From JBAUHN01 sp049680295 (GTDB lineage Bacteria > Pseudomonadota > Alphaproteobacteria > Rhodobacterales > Rhodobacteraceae), in assembly GCA_049680295.1 (NCBI GenBank), contig JBAUHN010000239.1:1-8357 (forward strand): DNA of 8,357 bases. Direction: 5' to 3'. The translations under genes and the position numbers were made by a program. How positions within the stretch are numbered: position 1 is the first letter of the stretch; each line of letters starts with the position of its first letter. The notes under the pieces are model-generated. The model was not told the origin of the DNA. It did no database searches and saw only the letters and a list, made by a program, of their open reading frames with translations. Below are positions 1 to 5,446 of this stretch, one piece after another.

Positions 1-444
1 GTTGGATATCGTATCGCCTTCAATCGCATTACTCCCTTCGCCCAAGGCGACATTCCGGTTTCTAATCTGGCGAACAAGAAGGTCATGGTGGTGAATTTTC
101 ACCTGCTGACGATAGACGGGGAGCCTGTTGCTGTTTCAGAGAACACAACCGCGCGAACCTACTATCTGGATGCTGAGGGTCGCGCCGATCCCGACGATCA
201 TGCACAGATGTTCCAACGAACATTGAGCCGGGCTTTTTCCGGCAAGCATGTCAGCCGTGCGCTGGATAATGCTGACAAGATCAAAAACGCTGACCTTTTG
301 ACTAGAAACAAGCCGTTTGATGCAAACGACTACCCCTTGTTCTTCGATGATGTTATTCGTTTTGAGGTTCTTGGTGAAAAGTCAGATCGGTGCAAAGCCT
401 CGTTGCCTCGTGTGCCCGCAGCCTCCGATATCGGGGAGTCGTGA
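1..444 (+). CDS. C-terminal part of an unrecognised protein (5' end outside window)
   Basis: The frame is open from base 1 and ends at TGA 442-444, giving 147 visible residues. An internal ATG at 85 exists, but the 28 codons before it already look like protein (hydrophobic and polar alternation such as IAFNRITPF), so the gene very probably starts outside the window. The visible part has alternating strand-like segments (MVVNFHLLTI, EPVAVSENTT) and a helical stretch near 'MFQRTLSRAFSG'. It shows no membrane segment and no catalytic motif that I can name. The single late cysteine and basic C-terminus are not diagnostic. I do not recognise the family. The TGATG junction at 442-446 would couple translation to a possible short downstream frame. 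It is convergent with the nuclease gene at 645-1094. Confidence 0.7.
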   Translation, partial: VGYRIAFNRITPFAQGDIPVSNLANKKVMVVNFHLLTIDGEPVAVSENTTARTYYLDAEGRADPDDHAQMFQRTLSRAFSGKHVSRALDNADKIKNADLLTRNKPFDANDYPLFFDDVIRFEVLGEKSDRCKASLPRVPAASDIGES

Positions 445-572
445 TGATAAATATTGTTCTGCATGGGGTCTATTCGCACGGATGCCAGCAGCGCGGCCTG
501 CCCCGCTGGATGTGTTGGACCCGCGCTCTTGGCTTGTTCAGCGCTTTTGGCAGAGCCACCACCTCCGAATAA
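444..572 (+). CDS. possible 42-aa coupled small protein
   Basis: The ATG at 444-446 overlaps the TGA of the preceding gene (TGATG), a classical stop-start coupling arrangement. The frame runs 42 codons to TAA 570-572. The start of the product (MINIVLHGVYSHG) looks natural, but the rest is rich in Arg, Cys and Trp and resembles translated GC-rich spacer. No independent ribosome binding site stands out. It may be a real small protein, a decayed gene end, or chance. Confidence 0.25.
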   Translation: MINIVLHGVYSHGCQQRGLPRWMCWTRALGLFSAFGRATTSE

Positions 573-574
573 TT

Positions 575-611
575 GCCCATTGTGGCAGGGCGTCGCCCCA
601 CCACAACGGGC
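575..611. terminator. 37-nt imperfect palindrome between convergent genes
   Basis: An inverted repeat centred on base 593 contains the paired blocks GCCC/GGGC, TTGTGG/CCACAA and GGGCG/CGCCC, with only a few mismatched positions between them. It sits between the plus-strand gene(s) ending at 444 or 572 and the minus-strand nuclease gene ending at 645. A bidirectional transcription barrier is therefore the simplest reading. There is no T-run on either side, so Rho-independent termination is not certain. A recombination or protein-binding site is an alternative. Confidence 0.45.
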
Positions 612-644
612 CTGCGCTATTCGCGCGGAACCGCTATCGCGGGA

Positions 645-1094
645 TCAGCACCAGCTCTGACGTCGCCCGCCCTGATATGCCCTGGCCAGACCTTCGCCGG
701 TCAAAATATCTGCGAGGTTTTTCCCGCCGATTGAAAACCGCGCCAACCCGCGGTCATATCTGTCCCGACCTGGTAAAATAACCAGATCGAGTAATTGGCC
801 GGATGCAACTAGGTCGCGCACTCGCTTGGTCGCAGCATTGCCAAGCGCCAGCTCAAAGTCACATTTCGCGTGGTAGGTTTCTGGTGTGTCATAGCCCACT
901 AAGCGGAAGCGTTGTCCTTCAATGTCCAAAGTGTCGCCATCTATGACGTAGATTGAGGCTGGGTGTACGGGTTCTGCTTTGCTTGCCACTGGTAGCACCG
1001 ATATGTTCAACAGCACGACCGCCAAAACGCACCACACTCCGCCTTGGCGGTTTTCGGTTGGGTTGCGCCGTTCAATATTGGGGGTGTCTGTCAT
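645..1094 (-). CDS. exported thermonuclease-like (SNase family) nuclease
   Basis: A 149-aa protein of the staphylococcal-nuclease family, a calcium-dependent phosphodiesterase fold that cleaves DNA and RNA. Residues 20-37 are hydrophobic and are followed by a signal-peptidase-like SKA|E site at about 40, so the enzyme is probably periplasmic or secreted. The catalytic set is complete. The IDGDT motif holds D54 (D21 of the S. aureus enzyme); 'FRLVGYDTPE' holds R64, D69, T70 and E72 (R35, D40, T41, E43); and 'DRYDRGLA' holds R115 (R87). I chose ATG 1094 because the hydrophobic signal then lies near the N-terminus. The frame stays open upstream, with a GTG at 1148, but that extension is hydrophilic and unsupported. 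Plasmids often carry such nucleases, but the role here is unknown. Confidence 0.85.
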   Translation of the reverse strand: MTDTPNIERRNPTENRQGGVWCVLAVVLLNISVLPVASKAEPVHPASIYVIDGDTLDIEGQRFRLVGYDTPETYHAKCDFELALGNAATKRVRDLVASGQLLDLVILPGRDRYDRGLARFSIGGKNLADILTGEGLARAYQGGRRQSWC

Positions 1095-1169
1095 ACCTTG
1101 CTCGCAATCCCCCTGCCCCGCCGGTTTTCCTTCAGGGTCTTCGGCCACACACGCATGGGTTGTCAGGGC

Positions 1170-1459
1170 ATGACCTTTCGCCTGTTTCGGTTCTACCGAA
1201 GATCCTCGGTCCCTTCTAGGGGTTGGGTCTCGCCTCGGCTGTCCTAGCGATTGCCATAAGCGTTGCTGTCATTGCGCTCGCCACCGACTTCTTTGGTTCT
1301 ATCCGGCCCTCAAAAACTGAGCGGGCAGGTTCCCAAGTATCCCCTTGGACGTGTTTCTCAAACGGAACATTGCTCAGTCTTCTCTTAGCGACCGGAACGG
1401 GCTACCGCCCTCCCCTTCAAACAAAAAAACGGCTTCCAACCGATATAAAATATTGCTAA
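1170..1459 (+). pseudogene. possible frameshifted small membrane protein
   Basis: One frame starts at ATG 1170 with a basic, N-terminus-like stretch (MTFRLFRFYRRSSV). A second frame, shifted by one base from about 1220, encodes a clear 22-residue membrane-like segment (LASAVLAIAISVAVIALATDFF) followed by a polar tail to TAA 1457-1459. Neither frame alone has both a good start and the hydrophobic core: the second is preceded by TAG 1217-1219 and only has TTG 1223. A joined product would be basic N-terminus, one membrane segment, cytoplasmic or periplasmic tail. This could be a decayed gene, a sequencing frameshift, or chance hydrophobicity. Confidence 0.25.
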
Positions 1460-1473
1460 CAATATTATAATAT
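1449..1473. promoter_or_regulatory. AT-rich palindromes upstream of ssb
   Basis: A sharply AT-rich island about 90-115 bp before the ssb start holds two overlapping symmetric elements. AATATTG and CAATATT (1449-1455, 1460-1466) form a 7-bp inverted repeat with a 4-nt spacer. ATATTATAATAT (1462-1473) is a perfect 12-bp palindrome that also contains -10-like sequence. The position suits a promoter and operator for ssb. A related ATTATAAT block occurs in the inverted repeat before mobC. Confidence 0.45.
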
Positions 1474-1562
1474 CGTTCGGACCCTCCGCTTTTTCGTTTG
1501 ATCGCATCGAACACTGGCATGACCGTTTTTTATCGAAACACTCTCACCAAGGAGACACCACA

Positions 1563-1910
1563 ATGAGAACCTTTGCAGAATTTCAGATTATGGGCCGCGT
1601 CGGCAAAACCAAAGAAGTTGGCAGCACCCTTCGGGTCAGCATCGCCGCCGAGTATGGCCGCAAGGACAACCGGGGCGAGTTCCAGTCCAACCCCTTCTGG
1701 AACGAAGTGACAATCTTCAACGAGAACGTCATCAAGTGGGCGAAAGAAAACGTCAAGCCCGGCGACATTGTTCACGCGCGCGGGACCATCCGCCAGACCC
1801 AATGGGAAAACACAGATGGCGGGACCGAATACGGGATCACGATGGCAGCGGATGACTTCGACAACATCACCCAATCGGTGAAACGGTCGATGGAACGCAA
1901 CCAAGACTAA
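1563..1910 (+). CDS. ssb: short single-stranded DNA-binding protein (OB fold)
   Basis: A 115-aa protein whose order of elements matches the bacterial SSB OB fold: an opening strand with GRVGKTKEV, then 'LRVSIAAEYGRK', then 'NPFWNEVTIF' (the position of the conserved W-x-x-V strand), then 'VKPGDIVHARGTIRQTQWENTDGG' (matching the K-G-x-x-V-x-V-x-G-x-L family pattern), then a closing strand before 'ADDFDNI'. It coats single-stranded DNA, here probably during plasmid entry or replication. The start is well supported: AAGGAG at 1549-1554, an 8-nt spacer, then ATG 1563. It is shorter than chromosomal SSB and lacks the flexible linker and the acidic tip (typically ending DDxPF) that recruits repair and replication partners; it ends in ERNQD. 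It appears to be a single-gene unit. Confidence 0.85.
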   Translation: MRTFAEFQIMGRVGKTKEVGSTLRVSIAAEYGRKDNRGEFQSNPFWNEVTIFNENVIKWAKENVKPGDIVHARGTIRQTQWENTDGGTEYGITMAADDFDNITQSVKRSMERNQD

Positions 1911-1920
1911 CGACCGACTA

Positions 1921-1940
1921 GGCGGGTCCCACGGCCCGCC
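1921..1940 (+). terminator. hairpin after ssb
   Basis: An 8-bp stem (1921-1928 with 1933-1940, outer six pairs GGCGGG/CCCGCC, one G-T pair inside) closes a CCAC loop, starting 11 nt after the ssb stop codon. Only TT follows, so it is a weak intrinsic terminator or an RNA 3'-end stabiliser. Its position directly behind the gene supports the call. Confidence 0.6.
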
Positions 1941-2039
1941 TTACACTCCGGTTTCCGTGTCAGCCGAAATTCGACCTCACTAGAGTGGGCCCGATGCCGA
2001 AATACAAGAAAACCCCCGAACGGTTCAAACATTCAGACC

Positions 2040-2135
2040 TCAGAGGCCAAAGACCGCCTTGGCGTCTGCGAAGTCGGATAGGTCCATAACGCCCCTAGCT
2101 CCAGATTGACGGACGTCATCGATCGAAAAGGCAAT
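2040..2135 (-). pseudogene. in-frame protein-like extension after the amber stop
   Basis: In the same frame as the 206-aa gene, 31 codons follow the TAG and end at TGA 2042-2040. The translation begins IAFSIDDVRQSGARG and ends LSDFADAKAVFGL, with ordinary composition and mostly C/G third bases. It could be the original C-terminus cut off by an amber mutation, a read-through extension, or the remnant of another gene's end. An internal ATG gives only a 15-residue peptide. Confidence 0.35.
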
Positions 2136-2756
2136 CTAGGCGTATTCAACAATCGCTTGCTTCATTCGCGTACAGCTAACCTCGAAGAATTCCTCTAGTT
2201 CGGCAACAGTGGGTAGGCTCACTCTAACAGGTGCATTCCTGAATCGATCCTTTTCGCGGTCTTTGTCCCTCATGCTGCGAAGCTCGCTAAAATCGATGAC
2301 AGCGCTGTTGTCGAGTGCGACGGTTTCTTCAAAATCCGCCCAGTCCACTATACATCTATGAGCGAGAACAAAGCCTCGTGGGTGTTTCAAAAAACCCGCC
2401 CAAGCGCGAATTAGTTTTTCAGATGCAGCCTCAGTGTCCGTCTCGTAAGGTATCAAATCCCGGACATACTCTCGTAGAACGTCGAGTCTAAGAAGCAACA
2501 CCTCCGAAAGTTCCTCGCAAGCTACGGTCGATCTTGGCAATGACAACAATCGATCCACCGAATTCACTATCGCAGCAACATTACAAGCCTCCGCAACGTG
2601 AAACACCGAGGTTCCATTTGGATACCTAATTTCCATTGCCCCAGGTGCGCTCCTGCATTCGTGCAGATTGCAAATCAGCGGTTCGTTAGATGCCGGAGCT
2701 ATTAGTTTGGCTCTGAAACTCGCCTTGAGTGCTCTGAATTGATCCAGCGAATACAT
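2136..2756 (-). CDS. unrecognised 206-aa orphan protein
   Basis: The gene has ATG 2756, with a GGGG stretch about 8 nt upstream as a weak ribosome site, and TAG 2138-2136. The protein has no signal peptide or membrane segment. It looks largely helical, with 'ELSEVLLLRLDVLREYVRDLI' near residues 83-103, a very charged 'MRDKDREKDRFR' near 161-172 and a helical C-terminus. I see no catalytic motif and do not recognise the family. By eye it is less GC-rich and uses more A/T-ending codons than ssb and ardC, which suggests a separate acquisition. It stands alone, with non-coding DNA on both sides. The in-frame sequence after its TAG is itself protein-like (see the separate entry), so this may be a truncated version of a 238-codon gene. 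Confidence 0.65.
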   Translation of the reverse strand: MYSLDQFRALKASFRAKLIAPASNEPLICNLHECRSAPGAMEIRYPNGTSVFHVAEACNVAAIVNSVDRLLSLPRSTVACEELSEVLLLRLDVLREYVRDLIPYETDTEAASEKLIRAWAGFLKHPRGFVLAHRCIVDWADFEETVALDNSAVIDFSELRSMRDKDREKDRFRNAPVRVSLPTVAELEEFFEVSCTRMKQAIVEYA

Positions 2757-2800
2757 TTGTTAACCCCGATGAGAAGGCAGTGTGCCAGCGGCTTTAGTCG

Positions 2801-2814
2801 TACAAGTTCTTGTA
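2801..2814. promoter_or_regulatory. operator-like palindrome upstream of the orphan gene
   Basis: TACAAG and CTTGTA form a perfect 6-bp inverted repeat around a 2-nt centre, 45 bp upstream of the start of the 206-aa gene. The size and position suit a dimeric repressor site. No promoter boxes are clear. The rest of 2757-3003 holds only an imperfect hairpin (GTGAA..GTCA with TGAC..TTCAC, 2934-2962) and a doubled CCCCTGCC motif (2968-2981). Confidence 0.3.
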
Positions 2815-3003
2815 TGTGAATTTAAGAAACTTCAAAAGCTGCCCTTCGCTGCCTTGCAGAAGCTTGGTGTGTATGGGTTCTTTGCCGTATCCGGCGCGAG
2901 GGTCCGGGTTTTCATTTTGGGTCAGTTTGTGACGTGAAGGTCATAGTCGTCTGACATTTCACAATGGCCCCTGCCCCTGCCTTTTTGGCCGTGTCACCGC
3001 GCC

Positions 3004-3231
3004 CTAGTCTTCAGCCGGCAGACCGGCTTTCGCCCAGAACGACACGCCTCTGTGCGTGCTGATCCAATAGTCCAGGTCGCGTCTCTCCGAGCCGCGATCC
3101 GTCCTTTGTCTCATGCCCTGCCCAGAGTCACGCCGATCTGCCCAGTCGGGTGACGGTCGCATGGGGCATCGGATCTCGGCCGATCCAATATTTTTCTTGG
3201 TGACTTGGGGTTCGGGCGAGCCGAACGCCAC
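3004..3231 (-). CDS. possible small protein or gene remnant
   Basis: An open frame from GTG 3231 to TAG 3006-3004. The last 24 codons (beginning DLDYWISTHRGVSF and ending KAGLPAED) look like genuine coding sequence, with mostly G/C third positions and a plausible aromatic-rich composition. The upstream part is Arg/Asp/Ser-rich and less convincing. ATG codons at 3165 and 3114 are alternative starts, and none has a good ribosome site. I do not recognise it. It may be a short accessory protein or the surviving 3' end of a lost gene. Confidence 0.3.
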   Translation of the reverse strand: MAFGSPEPQVTKKNIGSAEIRCPMRPSPDWADRRDSGQGMRQRTDRGSERRDLDYWISTHRGVSFWAKAGLPAED

Positions 3232-3246
3232 AGCGTCACGTCGCTA

Positions 3247-3334
3247 AGGGGACTTCGCCCCCTCGCGCGGTCAACAGGAATAGACAGGCCCGTGTCCTCG
3301 CCTTCGGCTGCGGGCCGCACCAAACCTGTCGATT
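3247..3334 (-). repeat. copy A of a 62-nt intergenic repeat plus hairpin
   Basis: On the minus strand, 3334-3273 matches plus-strand 5315-5378 at most positions. It includes an identical 17-base core beginning TTGGTGCGG and identical GCGAGGACACGG and GTCTATT blocks. Both copies are followed by a hairpin whose loop contains GCGAA: here a short AGGGG/CCCCT stem at 3247-3263, in copy B a longer stem. This copy lies in the non-coding stretch upstream of ardC. It may be a structured RNA, a protein-binding element or a mobile intergenic repeat. Confidence 0.6.
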
Positions 3335-3464
3335 CCTATTGCCCTTGCTAACCCCCACGCTTCGCCAGCGGGTCAGGTTTTCAGGAGCAGCCGCTTCCAG
3401 CGGTTGTCCAAAAAACCATTCCAAAGGGGCAATGACCCCGCCCACACCACGAAGGATTAAGTTT

Positions 3465-4313
3465 ATGGCAAAAGTCGATATTAAACAGCACGTCACAGAT
3501 ACGATTGTCGCGCAGATCGAGGCAGGCACACCGCCTTGGCGCAAACCGTGGACTGGTGACGCGGCTGGCGCGTGTTTCCCGTTGCGGCACAATGGCGAAC
3601 AATACAAAGGCATCAATATTCTGATGCTTTGGGCGACTGCCTATGTGAAAGGCTATAACTCAGCGCGCTGGATGACTTTCAAACAAGCGTTGGAGTTAGG
3701 TGGATGTGTGGAAAAAGGCCAGAAGGCCACGAAATCGGTTTTCTATGGATCGCTTGAACGCAAAGACGAGAACGCCGCAGAAGGTGAAGAGGGAAAGCGC
3801 AAAATTCGGTTTGCCAAAACCAACAATGTTTTTAACGCTGATCAGATCGACGGCTTGCCCGAAGAATACTATGTGCGGCCCGAACCTCCCCGCGATCTCG
3901 GTACCGTCGAAGACCCCTCCCTTGAAGCCTTCTTTGAGGCGTCCGGCGCGGAGATTGTCACGTCGGACAAGCCGCAAGCCTACTACAGCCCCGCAAAGGA
4001 TCACATCCACATGCCGCCGATTCAGACGTTTTATGATGCGTCGGGGTATTACGCCACGAAGGCACACGAGTTGACGCATTGGGTTTGCGGAGAGCCGCGC
4101 CTAGCGACCCAAAAGGCCAATGTGACCAAGAAAGAATACGCCTTTGACGAATTGGTGGCTGAAATTGGCGCATGTTTCTTGTGCGTACAGCTTGGCGTTG
4201 AACCGCAGTTTGATCAGAGCGCGGCCTATATCGAAAAATGGCTTGAGGCCCTGAAATCGGACAAGGACATGATTTTCAAGGCAGCAGCAGAGGCGCAAAA
4301 AGCGTTGGATTAA
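3465..4313 (+). CDS. ardC: ArdC-family anti-restriction protein with zincin domain
   Basis: A 282-aa protein with the two-part ArdC layout. The N-terminal domain (about 1-130, with 'IVAQIEAGTPPWRKPW', 'YKGINILMLW' and 'ARWMTFKQA') matches the ssDNA-binding ArdC domain. The C-terminal domain is a zincin-like metallopeptidase with HELTH at H201-E202-H205 and a downstream 'FDELVAEIGA' glutamate pair (E229, E233) as probable third ligand. Known ArdC proteins bind single-stranded DNA and protect incoming plasmids from restriction. GAAGGA at 3451-3456, 8 nt before ATG 3465, fixes this start; the frame is open further upstream but has no ribosome site there. The length fits the family. It stands alone, convergent with the gene ending at 4545. 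Confidence 0.9.
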   Translation: MAKVDIKQHVTDTIVAQIEAGTPPWRKPWTGDAAGACFPLRHNGEQYKGINILMLWATAYVKGYNSARWMTFKQALELGGCVEKGQKATKSVFYGSLERKDENAAEGEEGKRKIRFAKTNNVFNADQIDGLPEEYYVRPEPPRDLGTVEDPSLEAFFEASGAEIVTSDKPQAYYSPAKDHIHMPPIQTFYDASGYYATKAHELTHWVCGEPRLATQKANVTKKEYAFDELVAEIGACFLCVQLGVEPQFDQSAAYIEKWLEALKSDKDMIFKAAAEAQKALD

Positions 4314-4425
4314 ATCAACGATCTTGTCAGCAAATCAGAAAGAAGGGCGGCCGCGTAGGTTTAGTGAGTGTCGGCCCAAGGATGATAGGCTAATCCTACT
4401 CCCAGTTGGCTTATCTGGCCGATAC

Positions 4426-4452
4426 CTGCCCCAGCCTGCAACGGCGGGGCAG
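4426..4452 (+). terminator. GC-rich hairpin between convergent genes
   Basis: A perfect 7-bp stem, CTGCCCC 4426-4432 with GGGGCAG 4446-4452, with a 13-nt loop and TTT following on the plus strand. It lies about 110 nt beyond the ardC stop and is a plausible terminator for ardC. The 4314-4544 spacer is unusually hairpin-rich, with more stems at 4477-4507, 4515-4525 and 4529-4541. Confidence 0.45.
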
Positions 4453-4476
4453 TTTCTGTGCCGGTGGGGGTGACGC

Positions 4477-4507
4477 GGCAGGGGAAGAGCTGCGCCCGCC
4501 CCCTGCC
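4477..4507. terminator. second GC-rich stem-loop in the ardC spacer
   Basis: GGCAGGGG (4477-4484) pairs perfectly with CCCCTGCC (4500-4507) around a 15-nt loop. It is followed at 4529-4541 by a tight GGCCC-TAC-GGGCC hairpin just after the 3' end of the convergent minus-strand gene. No T-run is present, so this may be a stabiliser or barrier rather than a true intrinsic terminator. Confidence 0.35.
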
Positions 4508-4544
4508 CCGCCCTGCGCTTCGCGCGATGGCCCTACGGGCCAGA

Positions 4545-4961
4545 TCACAGGCAACTAAACGGCAGGGGGACGCCCAGGTTTACTTCATGGATTTCGTCAC
4601 CGACAAACACCGCAACGGCGTCATGGGTCCGAAACCCTGTTAGCAATGGTTCCCAAGCCCCGCCTTTGTTATCGGCTTTGGAAACTCGGCCATAGACCAA
4701 GGTGACTTGAATTGTGATCAGATCGGGAAAACGGAACGTCACAGGCACGTTCATTTCCAGTTTGGTACCGACGCCGACCATGACCGCGCTAGCCGTTGTT
4801 CCATAGACAGAATTCGGGTCGCAAATCAACGACAGCGAAACGCTACCATCAAGTGCCTGATAAAGATCAACGCCGCGTTCCACGCTGTGTTCCCAGGCAC
4901 CGGCAGAGAGCGGAAGGAGGCCAAAAAGCGTGCCAAAAATCAGAGATTTACGGAAAAGCAT
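4545..4961 (-). CDS. exported hypothetical protein
   Basis: A 138-aa protein with a textbook signal peptide: a basic start (MLFRK), a hydrophobic core at about 6-20 and an A-G-A cleavage site after residue 22. The mature part is about 116 residues and reads as a beta-rich chain ('GSVSLSLICDP', 'LEMNVPVTFRF', 'LITIQVTLVYGRV', 'AVAVFVGDEIHEV'). It has two cysteines (C47 and C137) that could form a disulfide in the periplasm. The start is supported by AAAGGA (plus-strand complement 4970-4975), 8 nt before ATG 4961. I do not recognise the family. It lies 78 bp downstream of the 50-aa gene on the same strand and may share its transcript. Confidence 0.75.
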   Translation of the reverse strand: MLFRKSLIFGTLFGLLPLSAGAWEHSVERGVDLYQALDGSVSLSLICDPNSVYGTTASAVMVGVGTKLEMNVPVTFRFPDLITIQVTLVYGRVSKADNKGGAWEPLLTGFRTHDAVAVFVGDEIHEVNLGVPLPFSCL

Positions 4962-5039
4962 AGGCCGGGTCCTTTCTTGGGAGACAGCCTAGCAATTTTT
5001 CCGTCCGTTGACCAAGCTGATCATCCGCGATCGGCGGCT

Positions 5040-5192
5040 TTATTCGTACACCACATCCGTCTTGCATCCGTCCTTCCACATTGGCACCCGCTCACCCGTG
5101 TTCCATTCATAGAGCCAGCCCACCACTTCGCGCGTTTTTCTGTCCAAAATTCGTTTTATTGGCTTCGCTTCGAGCCTCTTGTTGTGTGCCAT
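5040..5192 (-). CDS. 50-aa basic small protein
   Basis: ATG 5192 to TAA 5042-5040. The product starts MAHNKRLEAKPIKRILDRKT, continues with 'REVVGWLYEWNTGERVPMWKDG' and ends KTDVVYE. This reads as a compact folded mini-domain with strand-like 'EVVGWLYEWNTGE' and one cysteine. The frame is open further upstream to 5450, but that part overlaps the terminator and repeat copy B and looks non-coding, so I chose ATG 5192. Only a weak GAG motif precedes it. It is not recognised. It may be cotranscribed with the exported protein at 4545-4961. Confidence 0.55.
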   Translation of the reverse strand: MAHNKRLEAKPIKRILDRKTREVVGWLYEWNTGERVPMWKDGCKTDVVYE

Positions 5193-5254
5193 GGGTTTTA
5201 CTCTGTCTGCACTGAGAACAGCACTTCCCCTGCCCGAATTCCTTAATTGGAAAA

Positions 5255-5274
5255 GGGTAAGCGGCTGCTTACCC
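5255..5274 (-). terminator. Rho-independent terminator of the parA-RHH operon
   Basis: Read on the minus strand, GGGTAAGC-AGCC-GCTTACCC is a perfect 8-bp stem with a tetraloop followed directly by TTTTCC. It lies about 170 nt beyond the RHH gene stop (5447) and just before the 50-aa gene. It is the best intrinsic terminator in the window. Confidence 0.75.
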
Positions 5275-5314
5275 CTGAGTATGCGCGGAGCTTGAGAGGA
5301 TGGGGGTGAAACCA

Positions 5315-5410
5315 AATCGACGGGGTTGGTGCGGCCCGCAGCGCAAAGCGCGAGGACACGGCCCAGTCTATTTTGTTTCAGGGGGAAGGAAGGCGAAACT
5401 CCTTCCCCCT
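5315..5410 (+). repeat. copy B of the intergenic repeat with an 11-bp hairpin
   Basis: Plus-strand 5315-5378 matches the reverse complement of 3273-3334 over about 62 nt. It is followed immediately by AGGGGGAAGGA (5380-5390), which pairs perfectly with TCCTTCCCCCT (5400-5410) around the 9-nt loop AGGCGAAAC. The shared order (conserved core, then a purine-rich hairpin with a GCGAA loop) suggests one functional element rather than chance similarity. It lies in the 3' non-coding part of the minus-strand parA operon. The rest of 5193-5446 has no convincing gene. Confidence 0.6.
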
Positions 5411-5424
5411 TCAAAGGATTATTT

Positions 5425-5440
5425 GCGCGGCTTGCCGCGC
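5425..5440. terminator. perfect GC hairpin at the 3' end of the RHH gene
   Basis: GCGCGGC (5425-5431) and GCCGCGC (5434-5440) flank TT, forming a near-perfect palindrome 6 bp beyond the stop codon of the RHH gene. On the minus strand it is followed by AAATAA, not a T-run, so it is more likely an mRNA 3'-end stabiliser than a terminator. Confidence 0.45.
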
Positions 5441-5446
5441 CTTCTA

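Noticed and set aside
1530..1904. 124-aa minus-strand frame opposite ssb
   Set aside because: A mirror of a well-supported OB-fold gene with its own ribosome site. It has no motif of its own.
1994..2089. 31-aa plus-strand frame beginning MPKYKKTPERFKH
   Set aside because: There is no ribosome site, it is short and Arg-rich at the end, and it lies opposite the more protein-like minus-strand extension.
3339..3464. 42-residue N-terminal extension of ArdC
   Set aside because: The family domain starts at MAKVDIKQHV, and a good ribosome site precedes ATG 3465 but not the upstream start.
3696..4079. Frames of 124-127 aa overlapping ardC on both strands
   Set aside because: Shadows of the ardC coding pattern. 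The ardC frame carries the HELTH zinc motif and a ribosome site.
4347..4354. GCGGCCGC 8-bp palindrome downstream of ardC
   Set aside because: A single short restriction-type palindrome in GC-rich DNA. It has no stem extension and no functional context.
4707..5246. 179-aa plus-strand frame opposite the exported protein and the 50-aa gene
   Set aside because: His/Pro/Arg-rich shadow translation. The minus-strand gene has a signal peptide and ribosome site.
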